A stretch of 13,502 nucleotides of DNA from a candidate division CSSED10-310 bacterium. Lineage in GTDB: Bacteria > CSSED10-310 > JAFGDC01. Position numbers and translations under genes: made by a program. Where the stretch lies: the NCBI GenBank assembly GCA_016932295.1, contig JAFGDC010000219.1, positions 1-13,502 of the forward strand. Direction: 5' to 3'. Below are positions 1 to 7,318 of this stretch, in pieces. Every line of letters starts with the position of its first letter. The stretch's first letter is position 1. The notes under the pieces are model-generated. The model ran no database searches, was not told the origin of the DNA, and saw only the letters and a program-made list of their open reading frames with translations.

Positions 1-1221
1 ATCTGCAACGCCGACGAGGGTGATCCCGGCGCGTTCATGGATCGCAGCATTCTCGAAGGCGACACCCACTCGGTGATGGAAGGCATGATCATCGCCGGCT
101 ACGCCATCGGCGCCCATACCGGCGTGGTCTATGTGCGGGCCGAATATCCCATGGCCATCAAGCATCTTAGGACAGCCATCAAGCAGGCCACCGAGCGACG
201 CCTGCTTGGCGATGACATCCTCGGCAGCGGTTTTTCCTTCCACCTGAAGATCAAGGAAGGAGCCGGTGCATTCGTATGCGGAGAAGAAACCGCCCTGATC
301 GCCTCCGTGGAAGGCCGGCGCGGCATGCCGCGGTTCAGACCGCCCTTCCCGGCCCAGTCCGGACTGTGGGGTAAGCCCACTAACATCAACAATGTGGAAA
401 CATACGCCAACGTGCCCTGGATCATCCTCAACGGCGCGCCGGCATTTCATGCCTATGGCATCGGCAGGAGCCGCGGCACCAAGGTCTTCGCCCTTGCAGG
501 CAAGATAGCGCGGGGCGGGTTGGTGGAAGTGCCCATGGGCATGCCTATCCGCAAGATCATCTATGACATCGGCGGCGGCACCTCATCAGGACGGCCGGTC
601 AAAGCCGTCCAGATGGGTGGTCCCTCCGGCGGCTGCATCCCCAAAGAATTACTGGACATCCCCATCGACTATGAATCCATCAACAAGACCGGTGCCATCA
701 TGGGCTCCGGCGGCATGGTGGTCATGGACGACGCCAGTTGCATGGTGGACATCGCCCGCTTCTTCCTGCGCTTCACCCAGAATGAATCCTGCGGCAAGTG
801 CACCTTCTGCAGGATCGGCACCAAGCGCATGCTGGAAATCCTCGACCGGATCTGCCAGGGCGAAGGCCGCGAAGGTGATATCGAACGGCTGGAGGAACTC
901 GCCGAAAAAATCTGCGCTTCATCCCTGTGCGGGTTGGGTCAGACCGCCCCAAACCCGGTGCTCACCACCATCCGTTATTTCCGCGATGAATACGAGGCGC
1001 ATATCTACGACAAGCGCTGTCCGGCAAAGTACTGCAAGAAGCTGATCACCTTCAGCATCAGCGCGGAGCGTTGCACCGGCTGCACCCTGTGCGCCAGGAA
1101 ATGCCCGGTCAATGCCATCACCGGAGAGAAAAAACAAATTCACGTCATCGACCAGGAACTCTGCACCCGCTGCGGCGAGTGCCTGCGCGCCTGCCGCTTC
1201 GATGCAGTGATGGTGGATTAG
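1..1221 (+). CDS. NuoF/HydB-like NADH-binding flavoprotein subunit, 5'-truncated
   Basis: The frame is open from base 1, so the N-terminus, including the first FMN/NADH-binding glycine motif, lies outside the window. The visible part starts with [12 protein letters not shown], the highly conserved FMN-site segment of NuoF, and continues with [12 protein letters not shown] and [17 protein letters not shown], also hallmark NuoF blocks. A SLBB-like region follows. The NuoF [4Fe-4S] site is seen as ESCGKCTFC (cysteines at bases 790, 799, 808) with the fourth ligand in SLCGLGQ (base 928). The last 60 or so residues are a two-cluster ferredoxin ([12 protein letters not shown] from 1072, [11 protein letters not shown] from 1162). 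Complex I NuoF lacks this tail; HydB, HndC and formate-dehydrogenase beta subunits carry it. By family, it oxidises or reduces NADH at FMN and passes electrons through FeS clusters to a partner, which is almost certainly the next gene, two bases downstream. A NuoE-like [2Fe-2S] subunit would be expected upstream, outside the window. Cytoplasmic; family call very sure, exact complex not. Confidence 0.93.
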   Translation: MCNADEGDPGAFMDRSILEGDTHSVMEGMIIAGYAIGAHTGVVYVRAEYPMAIKHLRTAIKQATERRLLGDDILGSGFSFHLKIKEGAGAFVCGEETALIASVEGRRGMPRFRPPFPAQSGLWGKPTNINNVETYANVPWIILNGAPAFHAYGIGRSRGTKVFALAGKIARGGLVEVPMGMPIRKIIYDIGGGTSSGRPVKAVQMGGPSGGCIPKELLDIPIDYESINKTGAIMGSGGMVVMDDASCMVDIARFFLRFTQNESCGKCTFCRIGTKRMLEILDRICQGEGREGDIERLEELAEKICASSLCGLGQTAPNPVLTTIRYFRDEYEAHIYDKRCPAKYCKKLITFSISAERCTGCTLCARKCPVNAITGEKKQIHVIDQELCTRCGECLRACRFDAVMVD

Positions 1222-1223
1222 TC

Positions 1224-4200
1224 ATGGAAAGGGATACTGTGAAACTCACGATCGACGGCAAGGCCTTGGAGATGGAAGCCGGCTGCACGGTACTGGAGGC
1301 GGCCCGCGCCAACGGCATCGCCATCCCCACCCTGTGTCATGACGAACGGTTGTCGCCCTATGGCTCCTGCTTTCTGTGCGTGGTGGAAATCGAAGGACAG
1401 CGGGGGCTGAAACCTGCCTGCGCCACCCTGGTGAGTGACGGCATGGTGGTGAAAACAACCACGGAGATGGTGCGCAGAACCAGGCAGATGTGCCTGGAAC
1501 TGCTGCTGTCGAACCATTATGGAGACTGCATCGCGCCCTGCCGCATGACATGCCCCGCCGGTATCGACATCCAGGGATACCTCGGCTTCACGGCCAACCG
1601 CGAGTTCCGGTCGGGGCTCGCCCTGGTCAAGCAACGCATCCCATTCCCCGCCAGCATTGGAAGAGTCTGCACCAGGCCCTGCGAGGATGCGTGCCGGCGC
1701 AACCGCGTCGACGACCGGGTCGGCATAGACTATGTCAAACGGTTCCTGGCCGATACCGACATGGCGGCGGCGGAACCGTACATGCCAGTCTGCGCGCCTG
1801 ACAGCGGCGCGCGGATAGCGGTGGTAGGCGGCGGCCCCGCCGGACTCACCGCCGCGTACTTCCTCCGTATCCTGGGTCATGCCGTGACTATCTTCGAAGC
1901 CATGCCAAGACTGGGCGGTATGCTGCGCTATGGCATCCCGGAATACCGGCTCCCCAAACAAGTCCTCGACTGGGAGATCGACCGCATCCTGGAACTGGGA
2001 GTGGAGGCCCGGACCAATCAGGCGCTGGGCCGGGAATTCACGGTTGATGGCCTGCTAGGCCAGGGCTATCAAGGGGTGTTCCTGGGTATGGGAGCCTGGA
2101 GCAGCACCCGGATGCGCATCCAGGGCGAGGATGCGCCGGGAGTGCTGTCCGGGATCGAGTTCCTGGAGCGTGTCGCTGCCGGCGAACGGCCTGATCTGGG
2201 CAATGAGGTGGCGGTCATCGGCGGCGGCAACACAGCCGTCGATGCGGCCCGTACCGCGCTTCGCCTGGGCGCCGGCCACGTGATGATCCTCTACCGCCGC
2301 ACCGAGAAGGAGATGCCCGCCCACGCAATGGAAATCGAGGAAGCCAGGCTGGAGGGCGTGGAGGTCCGTATTCTGGTGGCACCGCTGGAGGTGATTACTG
2401 GTCCCGATAGCGCCGTGACCGGCCTGCGGTGCATCGAGATGCGTCTTGGTGAGCCGGACGGCAGCGGCCGGCGCCGGCCCGTGCCGGTGGACGGTGCCGA
2501 ATTCACCGTGCCGGTCAGCACGATCATTGCCGCCATCGGCCAGAAGCCTGATCTGGACTGTATCTGCTGCGAGGGAGAACCGGCGTTGAACATCACCAGG
2601 TGGAATACGCTGGTGGTCGACGACGAATCCCTCCAGACATCCCGGACGGGTGTGTTCGCGGGCGGCGATGTGGTCAACGGCGCCGCCACCGCCATCGAGG
2701 CGATGGCCCATGGCCGGCGCGCCGCTTACGCCCTGGATGCCCATGTGCGCCATCATCCGCTGCCGATCCTCACCATTGATGACCGGACCGCCAACGTGAG
2801 CAAGGGAATTCACCTGGAGGACGTGGATGAGGCGGAATTCGCCGGACGCGAACGCCTGCCCAAGATGCGCATGCCCATGCTGGAACAAACCGCCCGGAGG
2901 GGGACCTTCACCGAGGTTGAACTGGGCTTCGATGAGGAGATCGCGGTGGCCGAGGCTAAACGCTGCCTGAGCTGCGGCTGCCTGGACGTGCATGAGTGCG
3001 AACTTCGCCGCTATGCGGTTGAATACGAAGCGGATGTCACCGCCATGGCAGGAGAAATCGCTCCGCACGCGATCGATGAACGATTCCCGCACATGGTCCG
3101 TGATCCGGGCAAGTGCATCGCCTGTGGCCGCTGTGTACGCGCCTGCCTTGAACTGCAAGGCATCGGCATACTGGGCTTCCTGAGACGGGGATTCAGCGTC
3201 GAGGTGGGACCGGCGCCAGGCACCGATCCGGCGACATCCGCCTGCACCGGTTGCGGCGAATGCATCGCCGTCTGTCCCACCGGAGCGCTCATGGACAAGT
3301 TCACGCTGGCCGCGGCCGGACCGTTTCGTACCGAACACACGCCCGCCGTCTGCGTACATTGCGGCCTGGGCTGCGATATCGACCTGCACAAGGCAGGCGA
3401 CCTGCTCACCCGCGTGGGACCCCGGTATGAAGGGACCATCCGGCAAACGGATCTGTGTGAACGAGGTCGTTTCCACCTGACCTGGATAAAAAGTGAACGG
3501 CGCCTGGCAGCACCCCTGGTGAAAACCGACGGACACACGGCGCCGGCATCCTGGAATGAAGCGCTCGAACGAACCGCCCGACTCGTCGACCAGACCAGGG
3601 ACACGCACGGAGCAGACGCGGTGGCTGTCCTGACAGCCCCTCACCTCACCACCGAAACGGCCTATGCCATCAACTGCCTGGCAGGCGGCATCATCGGCAC
3701 AACCCAGGTGGGTCCGCTGCAGGATCCCACCTCGCCGGCGTACGATGCAGCTATCTGCCTGAAGGAAGCGGCACCCATCGACATGGAACGTCGTTATGAC
3801 CGCGTGCTTGTCCTGGAATCACGCCTGGCGGCCAAATACCCGCCGCTGGCGCGGAAACTGCGGCGTGCCGCCGGAACTACCGAACTGATGGCGCTCGTCG
3901 CCAGCCAGGATGCGCTTGCGGAAGTGGCCGCGCGATCGTTGCGCGTTGCCGGCGACGCCGGCGCCACGGTCGCGGCGGTCATCGCCTTGCTTCGGCGCCA
4001 CACCGGGTCAGGAGAATCAATCAACCCCGGGGCTGCACCGCACGCATCGGCGCCCGCCACCAACAGACGACTGGAATACATGGTGGAGCACCTCACCAGC
4101 GGCGAATCGCCACTGGTGATCGCCGGCCGGGACAGTCTCGATCGCAGGCTGGTCGAAGATCTTATCAACGCGACGCAGAACGCCGGCCTGCCGCTGCTCC

Positions 4201-4646
4201 TGCTGGATGGCGGCGTCAACACCCGTGGCCTGCGGCTGGCGGCCGAACACGCCATGATCGAGCCGGTGAATCCAGGCCACGCGTTGGCCCGGGGAGAAAT
4301 CAAGCTGGTGCTCGCCTTCGGCGCCGATGAGGAAGCACACCACGTCAAGCCCTACTTCCAGCACGGCGCGATAGTCGTGGCAGGCGCCATGTGCAGGCTG
4401 CCGTCCTGGGCAAAACCGGAAGTCCTGCTGCCCATGGCCTCCTTCGCCGAGCAGGAAGGCACCTTCATCACCGCCGGAGGCGCACGGAAACAACTGCACG
4501 CCGCCTTCTCTGCGCCGGCGGGTAAAACCGACCTGGAAATCATCCGTATCCTGGCTGCGAAGCTGGGGGGCAGCATTCCCGAAGCACCGGATGTCAACCT
4601 GGAAAACATTCTTGGCGGCCACAACGTTGAACCGTTCAGAAACTGA
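1224..4646 (+). CDS. Four-module fusion: NuoG-type [2Fe-2S] ferredoxin, GltD/NfnB-like NAD(P)H flavoprotein, 2x[4Fe-4S], inactive molybdopterin-like domain
   Basis: This 1140-residue protein begins with an ATG two bases after the upstream stop, which suggests translational coupling. Residues 1-90 are a NuoG/HydA-type [2Fe-2S] ferredoxin with Cys 38, 49, 52, 66. Residues 95-600 are a GltD/NfnB-like module: N-terminal cluster cysteines 102, 106, 111 and 149, 153, 157; FAD site VVGGGPAG near 200; NAD(P)H site VIGGGNTAVDAA near 331 followed by YRRTEKEMPA, whose arginines favour NADPH by family precedent; FAD-closing motif FAGGD; and a Cys-rich end (581, 584, 586, 592). Residues 625-690 hold two [4Fe-4S] motifs (Cys 631/634/637/641 and 674/677/680/684). 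From 710 comes a molybdopterin-oxidoreductase domain with its own cluster (Cys 710, 713, 717, 745). This domain is only about 430 residues, and at the formate-dehydrogenase active-site position it has IIGTTQVGPLQDP (from 823), with no Cys or Sec. It is probably structural, as in NuoG. Likely role: electron wiring between NADH (partner subunit), NAD(P)H and ferredoxin or another acceptor. The physiological reaction is unknown. Confidence 0.9.
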   Translation: MERDTVKLTIDGKALEMEAGCTVLEAARANGIAIPTLCHDERLSPYGSCFLCVVEIEGQRGLKPACATLVSDGMVVKTTTEMVRRTRQMCLELLLSNHYGDCIAPCRMTCPAGIDIQGYLGFTANREFRSGLALVKQRIPFPASIGRVCTRPCEDACRRNRVDDRVGIDYVKRFLADTDMAAAEPYMPVCAPDSGARIAVVGGGPAGLTAAYFLRILGHAVTIFEAMPRLGGMLRYGIPEYRLPKQVLDWEIDRILELGVEARTNQALGREFTVDGLLGQGYQGVFLGMGAWSSTRMRIQGEDAPGVLSGIEFLERVAAGERPDLGNEVAVIGGGNTAVDAARTALRLGAGHVMILYRRTEKEMPAHAMEIEEARLEGVEVRILVAPLEVITGPDSAVTGLRCIEMRLGEPDGSGRRRPVPVDGAEFTVPVSTIIAAIGQKPDLDCICCEGEPALNITRWNTLVVDDESLQTSRTGVFAGGDVVNGAATAIEAMAHGRRAAYALDAHVRHHPLPILTIDDRTANVSKGIHLEDVDEAEFAGRERLPKMRMPMLEQTARRGTFTEVELGFDEEIAVAEAKRCLSCGCLDVHECELRRYAVEYEADVTAMAGEIAPHAIDERFPHMVRDPGKCIACGRCVRACLELQGIGILGFLRRGFSVEVGPAPGTDPATSACTGCGECIAVCPTGALMDKFTLAAAGPFRTEHTPAVCVHCGLGCDIDLHKAGDLLTRVGPRYEGTIRQTDLCERGRFHLTWIKSERRLAAPLVKTDGHTAPASWNEALERTARLVDQTRDTHGADAVAVLTAPHLTTETAYAINCLAGGIIGTTQVGPLQDPTSPAYDAAICLKEAAPIDMERRYDRVLVLESRLAAKYPPLARKLRRAAGTTELMALVASQDALAEVAARSLRVAGDAGATVAAVIALLRRHTGSGESINPGAAPHASAPATNRRLEYMVEHLTSGESPLVIAGRDSLDRRLVEDLINATQNAGLPLLLLDGGVNTRGLRLAAEHAMIEPVNPGHALARGEIKLVLAFGADEEAHHVKPYFQHGAIVVAGAMCRLPSWAKPEVLLPMASFAEQEGTFITAGGARKQLHAAFSAPAGKTDLEIIRILAAKLGGSIPEAPDVNLENILGGHNVEPFRN

Positions 4647-4747
4647 CGCAACAGATTCTTACATCTATTTGGTTCATTTCATTCCAACTAGGTGTCTTCT
4701 TTCAACCAGCGGCCGGAGCGAGCAGGTGAGAAATTCTTTCAGGAAGC

Positions 4748-4776
4748 GATTTTTGATTTCCAGCTTGAAAAAAATC
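4748..4776. repeat. AT-rich inverted repeat in spacer before the WYL-like gene
   Basis: GATTTTT (4748-4754) is mirrored by AAAAATC (4770-4776), giving perfect 7-base arms around a 15-base loop, within a 185-base spacer (4647-4831) that is clearly more AT-rich than its surroundings. The right arm overlaps the candidate -35 element of the WYL-like gene, so it could be an operator or a weak hairpin. Arms this AT-rich can arise by chance. No convincing intrinsic terminator was seen after the fusion gene in this spacer. Confidence 0.25.
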
Positions 4777-4793
4777 TGTTAGTATTTTATTCA
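4765..4793 (+). promoter_or_regulatory. Candidate sigma70-like promoter for the WYL-like gene
   Basis: TTGAAA (4765-4770) and TATTCA (4788-4793) are separated by 17 bases in the AT-rich spacer upstream of the WYL-like gene, leaving a leader of about 30 bases. The -35 matches the consensus at four of six positions and the -10 is weak. The AT-richness of the spacer supports a promoter here but also makes chance matches likely. Confidence 0.3.
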
Positions 4794-4831
4794 CAATAGT
4801 AGTTTGTGTGGGTTGAAGGGAACGCAGAGGC

Positions 4832-5143
4832 ATGGAAGACATTCAAATAATTGAAAAAGCCATCCGCGACGGCAAGTACATCGAGTTCATGTACCACGAT
4901 TCCCGGCGCGTGGTGGCTCCGTATCGCCTCGAGCAGATCAACAATGGGAGATTGGTGTTGCGCGGCCTTCAGGAAGGGCGGCAGACCATGCGCACATTCA
5001 AGCTGGACGAGATTACGGGTCCGGACATTCTCGAGCGCGTGGTGCCAGCGTATCTGTTCGAAACGAACGCTCCCGAGCAGCGGGAAAACAGCTCTCCTTT
5101 CAGCAAGCTTTTCAGCAGGTTCCTGGGCTCTGACAAGGCATGA
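4832..5143 (+). CDS. Small stand-alone WYL-like domain protein
   Basis: The protein has 103 residues. Residues 1-70 resemble a single WYL domain: a leading helix (IIEKAIRDGKYIEFMYHD), an R-x-V-x-PYRLE strand, a GRLVLRGL strand and the closing MRTFKLDEIT segment, where WYL domains keep an Arg-x-Phe followed by a hydrophobic-Asp-x-Ile pattern. The literal Trp-Tyr-Leu triplet is absent (RLVLRG instead). The last 30 residues are polar, with no recognisable domain. WYL domains are ligand- or nucleic-acid-sensing SH3-like modules, usually behind a helix-turn-helix in transcription regulators. Here no DNA-binding domain precedes it in any frame; the upstream DNA is an AT-rich spacer. A purine-rich stretch (gaaggg, 4816-4821) is a weak and rather distant ribosome site, so the ATG rests mainly on the start of domain homology. 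It stands alone on its strand, 186 bases after the fusion gene and about 300 before the Mrp gene. Family assignment is by eye and moderate. Confidence 0.68.
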   Translation: MEDIQIIEKAIRDGKYIEFMYHDSRRVVAPYRLEQINNGRLVLRGLQEGRQTMRTFKLDEITGPDILERVVPAYLFETNAPEQRENSSPFSKLFSRFLGSDKA

Positions 5144-5364
5144 TGGAGGGCGGCTGAACAGTCGGTCCTGATGGTTTTCGATTCAGCGCTTCCGATCATC
5201 GGTTGGGGACGGGTTCTTTCACCCGCAATCGAATATGGCCGCGGTTCTCACCCCGCCCATACCCCCGGCGGACGTCCCGGGGACTGAGGAATGAAGCCCG
5301 GCGGTGGCGGCATGGCTGGCGCCGTTCCCAATCACAGGCGGTGGATGGGGGGAATTCGCCTGAC

Positions 5365-5394
5365 TTGACCATGATCCCAATCGGGTGTAGTAAT
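5365..5394 (+). promoter_or_regulatory. Candidate sigma70-like promoter for the Mrp/FmdB pair
   Basis: TTGACC (5365-5370) matches the -35 consensus at five of six bases. It is followed by either TAGTAA at 17 bases or AGTAAT (5389-5394) at 18 bases preceded by an extended-minus-10 TGT. Transcription would start near 5401, about 40 bases before the Mrp ATG. Between them lies a short tandem repeat, ATCGCATGA at 5405-5413 and 5416-5424, just before the ribosome site. The remaining upstream spacer (5144-5364) shows only a 5-base hairpin (CGGGT 5210-5214 / ACCCG 5221-5225) without a T-run. Confidence 0.45.
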
Positions 5395-5439
5395 CGCCAT
5401 GGTCATCGCATGAGGATCGCATGACGCAAGGAGGTAGCA

Positions 5440-6696
5440 ATGTCCGGCAGAAAAGAAGCACACGAGGAACGCGGTCAGGGAGGGCGCGATCCCAAAGAGC
5501 AAGAACGGATCGATATGCAGATAATCGGCGAGCGCATGAGTCGTATCAAGCACAAGATCCTGGTCCTGTCCGGTAAGGGTGGCGTTGGCAAAAGCACGGT
5601 TGCGGCCAATCTGGCCATTTCGTTGAGCCTGGCGGGACAGCGGGTCGGCCTGCTGGATATAGACCTGCATGGACCAAGCATCCCGAAACTGCTCGACCTG
5701 GAGGGCCGTTCCATTTCTGCGGATGGCCCCGCCATGGCGCCGGTGCTCATGACTGAAAATTTGAAAGTCATGTCCATCGGTTTTCTGTTGCGCAGCCGCA
5801 ACGATGCGGTGATTTGGAGAGGCCCGTTGAAGTACGGGATTATCAAGCAGTTTCTGCGTGACGTGTCCTGGGGAGAGTTGGATTACCTGGTGGTGGATTC
5901 TCCGCCGGGGACCGGCGATGAGCCTCTCAGTATCGCCCAGTTGATCGGTCCGGAAGCGCTTCCCATCGTGGTGACGACCCCGCAGGAACTGGCGTTGAAC
6001 GATGTGCGAAAATGCATCACCTTCTGCCGCCAATTGCAGCTTCACATCATCGGGTTGGTCGAGAACATGAGCGGATTCATCTGTCCACATTGCGGCCAGG
6101 TAACGGAGATCTTCAAGACCGGCGGCGGAGAGGCGCTGGCGGCGGAGATGGATGTACCGTTCCTGGGCAGGATCCCTATCGATCCGCAGGTCACCGTGGC
6201 TGGCGATGAAGGCAAACCGTATGTCTTTCACTATGCCAGAACGGAGACGGCCAAGGCATTCGAGCGGGTGGTGGCGCCGCTGCTGGCGCTGGATGGCAGG
6301 ACGGCGGAGCAGGACAGCGCCGGCGCTGCCGCTGCCGAGTCCGGGACCGCGGGGCGGCTGACCTTCGCGCTACCGCTGGCAGCCGGACGGCTGGCAATGC
6401 ATTTCGGACACAGTGAGACCTTCGCGCTCATCGACGTGGATAACGCAAGCAAAGAAATTCTCGATTCGCGCACGCTGGATGCGCCGCCCCATGAGCCCGG
6501 GTTGTTGCCCAGGTGGTTGAAGGATGCAGGGGCGGATGTCATCATCGCTGGCGGCATAGGGTCTCGCGCCGCCGAATTGTTCGCCCAACAGAACATCAAG
6601 GTCGTCATCGGCGCCCCGTCGGCAGAACCGGAACAGCTGGTTCAGGAGTACCTGGCGGGAACCCTTATGACCGGTGACAATGTCTGCGATCATTGA
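5440..6696 (+). CDS. Mrp/NBP35-family FeS-carrier ATPase fused to a NifX/NafY-type dinitrogenase cofactor domain
   Basis: The 418-residue protein starts at an ATG with a near-perfect ribosome site (AAGGAGGT, 5428-5435). The N-terminal 40 residues are charged and cysteine-free. Residues 41-290 are an Mrp/NBP35 P-loop ATPase: deviant Walker A GKGGVGKS (45-52), DIDLHGPSIPKLL, Walker B/switch segment VVDSPPGTGDE, and the subunit-bridging cluster motif CPHC (Cys 215, 218) in NMSGFICPHCG. The family binds a labile [4Fe-4S] cluster between two CxxC motifs of a dimer and delivers it to apo-proteins. Residues 305-415 match the dinitrogenase iron-molybdenum cofactor fold (NifX, NifB C-terminus), including MHFGHSETFALID with His 321 and 324 and the ADVIIAGGIGSRAAELF segment. 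This fusion is common in sulfate reducers and related anaerobes and does not imply nitrogen fixation. The next gene, an FmdB zinc ribbon 39 bases on, is probably co-transcribed. Family call very sure; cargo unknown. Confidence 0.93.
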   Translation: MSGRKEAHEERGQGGRDPKEQERIDMQIIGERMSRIKHKILVLSGKGGVGKSTVAANLAISLSLAGQRVGLLDIDLHGPSIPKLLDLEGRSISADGPAMAPVLMTENLKVMSIGFLLRSRNDAVIWRGPLKYGIIKQFLRDVSWGELDYLVVDSPPGTGDEPLSIAQLIGPEALPIVVTTPQELALNDVRKCITFCRQLQLHIIGLVENMSGFICPHCGQVTEIFKTGGGEALAAEMDVPFLGRIPIDPQVTVAGDEGKPYVFHYARTETAKAFERVVAPLLALDGRTAEQDSAGAAAAESGTAGRLTFALPLAAGRLAMHFGHSETFALIDVDNASKEILDSRTLDAPPHEPGLLPRWLKDAGADVIIAGGIGSRAAELFAQQNIKVVIGAPSAEPEQLVQEYLAGTLMTGDNVCDH

Positions 6697-6735
6697 TGAT
6701 CGGGACGTGGTTAGAAACGAGTGAAGGAGGTTGCC

Positions 6736-6996
6736 GTGCCTACCTATGAGTATCGCTGCGAATCGTGCGGGCACCAGTTTGATCGCTGGCAGGGCATGTC
6801 CGATCCACCGTTGCGGGAGTGTCCCAAGTGTCATGGACCGGTGAAACGGCTGATCGGCGCCGGCTCCGGTTTCATCTTCAAAGGGGGGGCACCCACCGCC
6901 AGCAATGGAAAAATGGCGCATTCCATGCCTGAATGCGGCCGGGAAAAGCCCTGTTGTGGTCGTGACCAGCCCTGCGAAACCAAGACCTGCAGGTAA
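6736..6996 (+). CDS. FmdB-family zinc-ribbon protein with Cys-rich tail
   Basis: The start is placed at GTG 6736 because AAGGAGGT (6724-6731) lies just upstream and because the family begins Met-Pro-x-Tyr-Glu-Tyr; the longer reading from GTG 6721 would put the ribosome site inside the gene. The 86-residue product opens PTYEYRCESCGHQFD and has the zinc knuckle Cys 8, 11, 29, 32, then the FmdB segment PVKRLIGAGSGFIFKG. The tail carries five more cysteines (67, 73, 74, 80, 85), enough for a second metal site. FmdB proteins are small putative regulators or metal-binding adaptors, first named from methylotroph formamide/amide operons; their biochemical role is not settled. Its place 39 bases after the Mrp-type ATPase suggests a shared operon and a role near FeS or metal-cofactor handling (inference). 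Family call sure, function open. Confidence 0.9.
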   Translation: MPTYEYRCESCGHQFDRWQGMSDPPLRECPKCHGPVKRLIGAGSGFIFKGGAPTASNGKMAHSMPECGREKPCCGRDQPCETKTCR

Positions 6997-7318
6997 TTAG
7001 TCGGCCCCGCATATCCGGGACGACGCCAGTCGTCATGGAGACGAGCACAGTGAGGTGAACGGAATTTCCGTCGGTGGCGGGAAACGCATGTTTGCTCTTT
7101 GCAACAGATTGTATCACTGTTATATTCATATGATAGAGTGAAAACAGGAACTCGATGCGAGGGTTGCACTCGCCGGGTGGACTGGATGCCCAGAGGTTGA
7201 AGCATGCCATTCAGTGAACGCCATGGCGGAATCGCTGCAGCCGGCTCAATGGGCTGACTGCATGTCTGCGTCACCTCATCATGGCATGAATCTGAAGCGG
7301 GGTTGCATGGAGGTTGGC
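6997..7318. other. Non-coding spacer between the FmdB and unknown-protein genes
   Basis: This 322-base stretch has no ORF with a credible start or homology. It contains a short hairpin (7019-7034: GACGAC, loop gcca, GTCGTC) just after the FmdB stop, not followed by a T-run and so not a standard intrinsic terminator. It also contains an AT-rich promoter-like patch (7085-7135) and a small palindrome TCATATGA (7126-7133) at the likely transcription start. The longer reading of the next gene (ATG 7214) would consume part of it, but that start has no ribosome site. Confidence 0.4.
7099..7126 (+). promoter_or_regulatory. Candidate promoter for the 107-residue unknown protein
   Basis: TTGCAA (7099-7104), a 16-base spacer and TATATT (7121-7126) lie in a locally AT-rich patch of an otherwise GC-rich spacer. 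The mRNA would start near 7133, leaving a leader of about 185 bases if translation begins at GTG 7319. The palindrome TCATATGA at 7126-7133 overlaps the predicted start region. Confidence 0.4.

Noticed and set aside
1218..1961. 247-residue minus-strand open frame over the start of the fusion gene
   Set aside because: It is a shadow of the [2Fe-2S] and GltD coding sequence, with no ribosome site or homology.
2055..3644. 529-residue open frame on the minus strand inside the fusion gene
   Set aside because: It lies antisense to a strongly conserved multi-domain protein, has a low-complexity His/Gly/Ala-rich composition and no recognisable motif. Long antisense frames are expected in GC-rich genes.
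3600..3800. Possible selenocysteine site in the molybdopterin domain
   Set aside because: There is no in-frame TGA between 1224 and the stop at 4644, and the active-site segment has no Cys or Sec codon.
5203..5424. 73-residue open frame in the spacer before the Mrp gene
   Set aside because: It has no ribosome site, an arginine-rich composition with no known domain, and it overlaps the best promoter candidate for the Mrp gene.
5440..6696. Possible nitrogen-fixation locus because of the NifX-like domain
   Set aside because: The domain is fused to an Mrp ATPase, a combination found widely outside diazotrophs. No nif structural or assembly gene is present in the window.
7019..7034. Intrinsic terminator after the FmdB gene
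   Set aside because: The 6-base stem is perfect but no T-run follows, so it is recorded only as a hairpin in the spacer entry.
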